Shown here in pieces: positions 31,223 to 33,421 of a DNA stretch of 33,421 bases. The notes beneath the pieces were generated by a model. The model ran no database searches and had not been told where the DNA came from. It saw only the letters and a program-made list of their open reading frames with translations. Numbering within the stretch: the first letter of the stretch is position 1; every line of letters starts with the position of its first letter. Position numbers and translations under genes: made by a program. This DNA comes from Opitutaceae bacterium BACL24 MAG-120322-bin51 (GTDB lineage Bacteria > Verrucomicrobiota > Verrucomicrobiia > Opitutales > Coraliomargaritaceae): NCBI GenBank assembly GCA_905182435.1, contig CAJJBN010000031.1:1-33421 (forward strand), written 5' to 3'.

Positions 31223-32944
31223 GTGACTTCCGCTGACGAATTTGTTCTCCAACTACTAATTGATAAAGGCATCGTTGATTCCGCTGTAATCGAAGCAGCG
31301 CGCACTAAGGCAGCTGAGCAACCGAGCGAAGGTAATCTGGATACGGATACCCTGGAACTGTTGGTTGCTGAGCATGCTGTGACTCAACTGCAGATCGCTC
31401 AAGCGCTCGCAGAGGAGTTTAACATGGATGTTGTGGATCTCGCGGATGTGCGTGTTTCCGCTGAAGCGTTGGAGCTGTTGCCCTACGAGTTGGCGAGTCG
31501 CTATAAGGTCTTTCCGCTCGAAGCCGACGATAACGAAGTTGAGGTGGCAGTGTGTGATCCGCTCGATATGGATGCGATTGATAGTATCAGTCACGTCATT
31601 CAGCGTTCGATTACCTGTCGGGTGGCACCGCTTGAAGATATCGAAAAAGCGATTCATCAGTATTATGATGGGGCGCAGGCTGGTAAAGTGGACAGCATGT
31701 TCTCTGGGCTAGAAGAAGTGGCCGCTGACGAGCTTGACTTGCCGACAGGAGAGGAAGGCGATGTCGGGGAAGACGAAGCGCCAATCATTCGTTATGTGCA
31801 TATGGTGATTTCGGAGGCGTTGAAGCGTCGTGCTTCGGATATCCATATGGAGCCGTTGGAAAAACGTTTTCGCGTGCGCTATCGTATTGATGGTGTTTTG
31901 CACGAGGTGGAAAATCCACCCAAGCGTTTACAGCCTTCGATTGTTTCACGTATCAAACTGATGGCCGATGTGAGCATCGCGGAAAAGCGCGTGCCCTTGG
32001 ACGGTCGTATTAATATTAAAGTCGGGCCAAAGGTGATCGATTTACGTGTTTCGACCCTGCCAACTGCGTTTGGTGAGAGTATTGTGATGCGTATTTTGGA
32101 CAAAGAAGGACTGAACTTAGGTTTGCCAGAGCTCGGGTTCTTTAGCGATGATCAAGCCACTTTTGAGCGTATTATTGCGATGCCAGACGGTGTGTTCTTG
32201 GTGACTGGACCAACCGGTTCTGGTAAATCCACCACACTTTATTCTGCGCTGAACTGCATCAACCACCCCGACCGTAAAATCATCACTGTCGAAGATCCGG
32301 TCGAGTATGAGATGCCTGGAGTGAATCAGGTGCAAGTGCGTCGCGATGTGGGTATGACCTTCTCTGCGGCATTGCGTTCGATGCTACGTCAGGCGCCGAA
32401 TATCATCATGGTCGGGGAAATTCGTGACAAAGAGACTGCAGAAATCGCGATTAATGCGGCGCTGACTGGGCACATGGTGTTTAGCACGCTGCATACCAAT
32501 GATGCGCCGAGTGCGATTAGCCGCTTGGTGGATATTGGTATTAAGCCTTTCCTTGTCGCCGCTGCTTTACGCGCGGTACTTGCGCAGCGTTTGGTGCGCC
32601 GCATTTGCCCGAATTGTAAGCAAGCGCACACTCCGGATGAAAAGCTTTTGAGCTCTCTGGGGATTCGCTCTGATCAGGCATTGGATGCGAACTTTATGTT
32701 GGGCAAGGGGTGCCCGAAATGTAATTCGACTGGATTCCGCGGTCGTGTGGGCGTCTTCGAGATGTTTACGATGAGTGAAGAGTTGCAACAAATGGTCTAT
32801 GAAAATGCTAGCCTCGTAGCGCTGCGCAACAAATCCAAAGAGATGGGTATGCGCACGATGCGTGAAGACGGCATCCGTAAGGTCATTGCAGGTGTCACCA
32901 CCCCAGAGGAAGTCCTGCATTCGACGGTCGCTGAGCCTGTTTAA
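31223..32944 (+). CDS. pilB: Type IV pilus assembly ATPase PilB (GspE family)
   Basis: A 573-residue secretion ATPase that powers pilus extension from the cytoplasmic face of the inner membrane. Order: an N-terminal MshEN-type domain (about 1-150), then the hexameric ATPase core with R-A-S-D-I-H-M-E-P, Walker [11 protein letters not shown] (about 328-337), the Asp box V-E-D-P-V-E-Y, Walker [10 protein letters not shown] and the His box [10 protein letters not shown] tetracysteine zinc site follows (C-P-N-C and C-P-K-C, about 470-500), typical of PilB/GspE. The start is a GTG at 31223. It follows rho by 40 bases and is followed by pilT. Confidence 0.93.
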   Translation: MTSADEFVLQLLIDKGIVDSAVIEAARTKAAEQPSEGNLDTDTLELLVAEHAVTQLQIAQALAEEFNMDVVDLADVRVSAEALELLPYELASRYKVFPLEADDNEVEVAVCDPLDMDAIDSISHVIQRSITCRVAPLEDIEKAIHQYYDGAQAGKVDSMFSGLEEVAADELDLPTGEEGDVGEDEAPIIRYVHMVISEALKRRASDIHMEPLEKRFRVRYRIDGVLHEVENPPKRLQPSIVSRIKLMADVSIAEKRVPLDGRINIKVGPKVIDLRVSTLPTAFGESIVMRILDKEGLNLGLPELGFFSDDQATFERIIAMPDGVFLVTGPTGSGKSTTLYSALNCINHPDRKIITVEDPVEYEMPGVNQVQVRRDVGMTFSAALRSMLRQAPNIIMVGEIRDKETAEIAINAALTGHMVFSTLHTNDAPSAISRLVDIGIKPFLVAAALRAVLAQRLVRRICPNCKQAHTPDEKLLSSLGIRSDQALDANFMLGKGCPKCNSTGFRGRVGVFEMFTMSEELQQMVYENASLVALRNKSKEMGMRTMREDGIRKVIAGVTTPEEVLHSTVAEPV

Positions 32945-32988
32945 TTTAATTTCCCCCCGCCAACCATAAACCTAATTAAGATAACACT

Positions 32989-33421
32989 ATGAGTTATGAA
33001 ATGAATGATTTGTTAGAGCTGATGGTGGATCAAGGTGCATCTGACCTTCATTTACAGGTTAATCAGGCGCCAACGTTGCGCATGTCTGGTAGTATGGTGC
33101 CGGTTGAGGGTGAGAAGCTGACACCTCAAGATACTGAAGACTTGATGAAGGCGATCACCTCATCGACTAATCAGGAGCAGTTGAAGACGACGGGTGGTTG
33201 TGACTTTGGTTTTGCTTATATGGAGCGGGCCCGCTTTCGTGTCAGTGTGCTACGTGCCAAGGGCGCTTTCGGTATAGTGCTACGTCAGATTCCAAATGAT
33301 TTATTTACCCTCAGTGAGATTGGCCTACCGGATCAGATTAAAGAGCTAATTAGCCGTCCCAGAGGTATGATCTTAGTCACCGGGCCAACAGGTTCGGGTA
33401 AGTCGACGACCTTGGCTTCGA
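32989..33421 (+). CDS. pilT: Type IV pilus retraction ATPase PilT (partial, runs off the window)
   Basis: The first 144 codons of a PilT-type ATPase, open to the end of the window. It starts [13 protein letters not shown] and continues with G-A-S-D-L-H-L, the conserved PilT segment, a PAS-like N-terminal domain with R-F-R-V-S-V, and Walker [12 protein letters not shown] at about residue 131. PilT retracts pili, powering twitching and DNA uptake. It starts 44 bases after pilB. PilU is a possible alternative, as the discriminating C-terminus is missing. Confidence 0.9.
   Translation, partial: MSYEMNDLLELMVDQGASDLHLQVNQAPTLRMSGSMVPVEGEKLTPQDTEDLMKAITSSTNQEQLKTTGGCDFGFAYMERARFRVSVLRAKGAFGIVLRQIPNDLFTLSEIGLPDQIKELISRPRGMILVTGPTGSGKSTTLAS

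Overview
The window looks like a chromosomal stretch of a Gram-negative member of the PVC group, most likely a marine Verrucomicrobiota of the Opitutales/Coraliomargarita type. This is inferred from the mix of genes, not from a marker search: an LPS heptose operon, Pal, a rho-pilB-pilT block with a long basic Rho N-terminus, a eukaryotic/archaeal-type ProRS, a XylR-XylA-XylB cluster and almost no Shine-Dalgarno sequences before the start codons. Nearly every gene has a recognisable family.

Layout. (1) 30-8357, all minus strand: an envelope polysaccharide operon. Reading in the direction of transcription it holds a GT4 glycosyltransferase, a UDP-HexNAc/UDP-glucose-type dehydrogenase, gmhB, hldD, rfaE2, gmhA, rfaE1, a GT9 heptosyltransferase-like gene and a GT10 fucosyltransferase. 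All five steps to ADP-L-glycero-D-manno-heptose are present, with HldE split into two genes. Four of the nine genes carry single-base frameshifts inside otherwise well conserved sequence. (2) 8378-9907: two tandem Phd/VapC-type toxin-antitoxin modules, each followed at its 3' side by a copy of the same ~45-bp repeat. (3) 9964-14228: an ELM1-family gene, divergent from serS, a small membrane protein gene and proS. (4) 14232-15220: a REP-associated tyrosine transposase (RAYT) bracketed by nine copies of a GGAG-preceded palindrome. (5) 15246-17254, minus: a membrane-anchored NUC1-fold protein that has lost its catalytic residues, a lipoprotein MsrA and a DUF493 protein. (6) 17387-21886: xylR diverging from xylA, then xylB, with a dense array of inverted repeats between xylA and xylB. 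(7) 22093-22890: tRNA-Ile(CAT) followed without a gap by palindromes and a tandem duplication of a small GIY-YIG gene. (8) 22965-26641: avtA, pal, a CbiX-like chelatase with its histidines in the unusual half, a NarL-type response regulator and tRNA-Ser. (9) 26757-33421: comM/yifB, coaE, rho, pilB and the start of pilT.

The genes work together in a few visible sets: LPS core sugar synthesis and transfer; D-xylose use (regulator, isomerase, kinase, but no transporter here); and twitching or DNA uptake (PilB, PilT, with ComM nearby). The least explained parts are the repeat-based elements: the tRNA-abutting GIY-YIG duplication, the RAYT/REP locus, the repeat array that runs up to the xylB start codon, and the paired repeats beside the toxin-antitoxin modules. 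Six single-base frameshifts (five in the LPS operon, one in rho) suggest either sequencing/assembly errors or, less likely, real decay.
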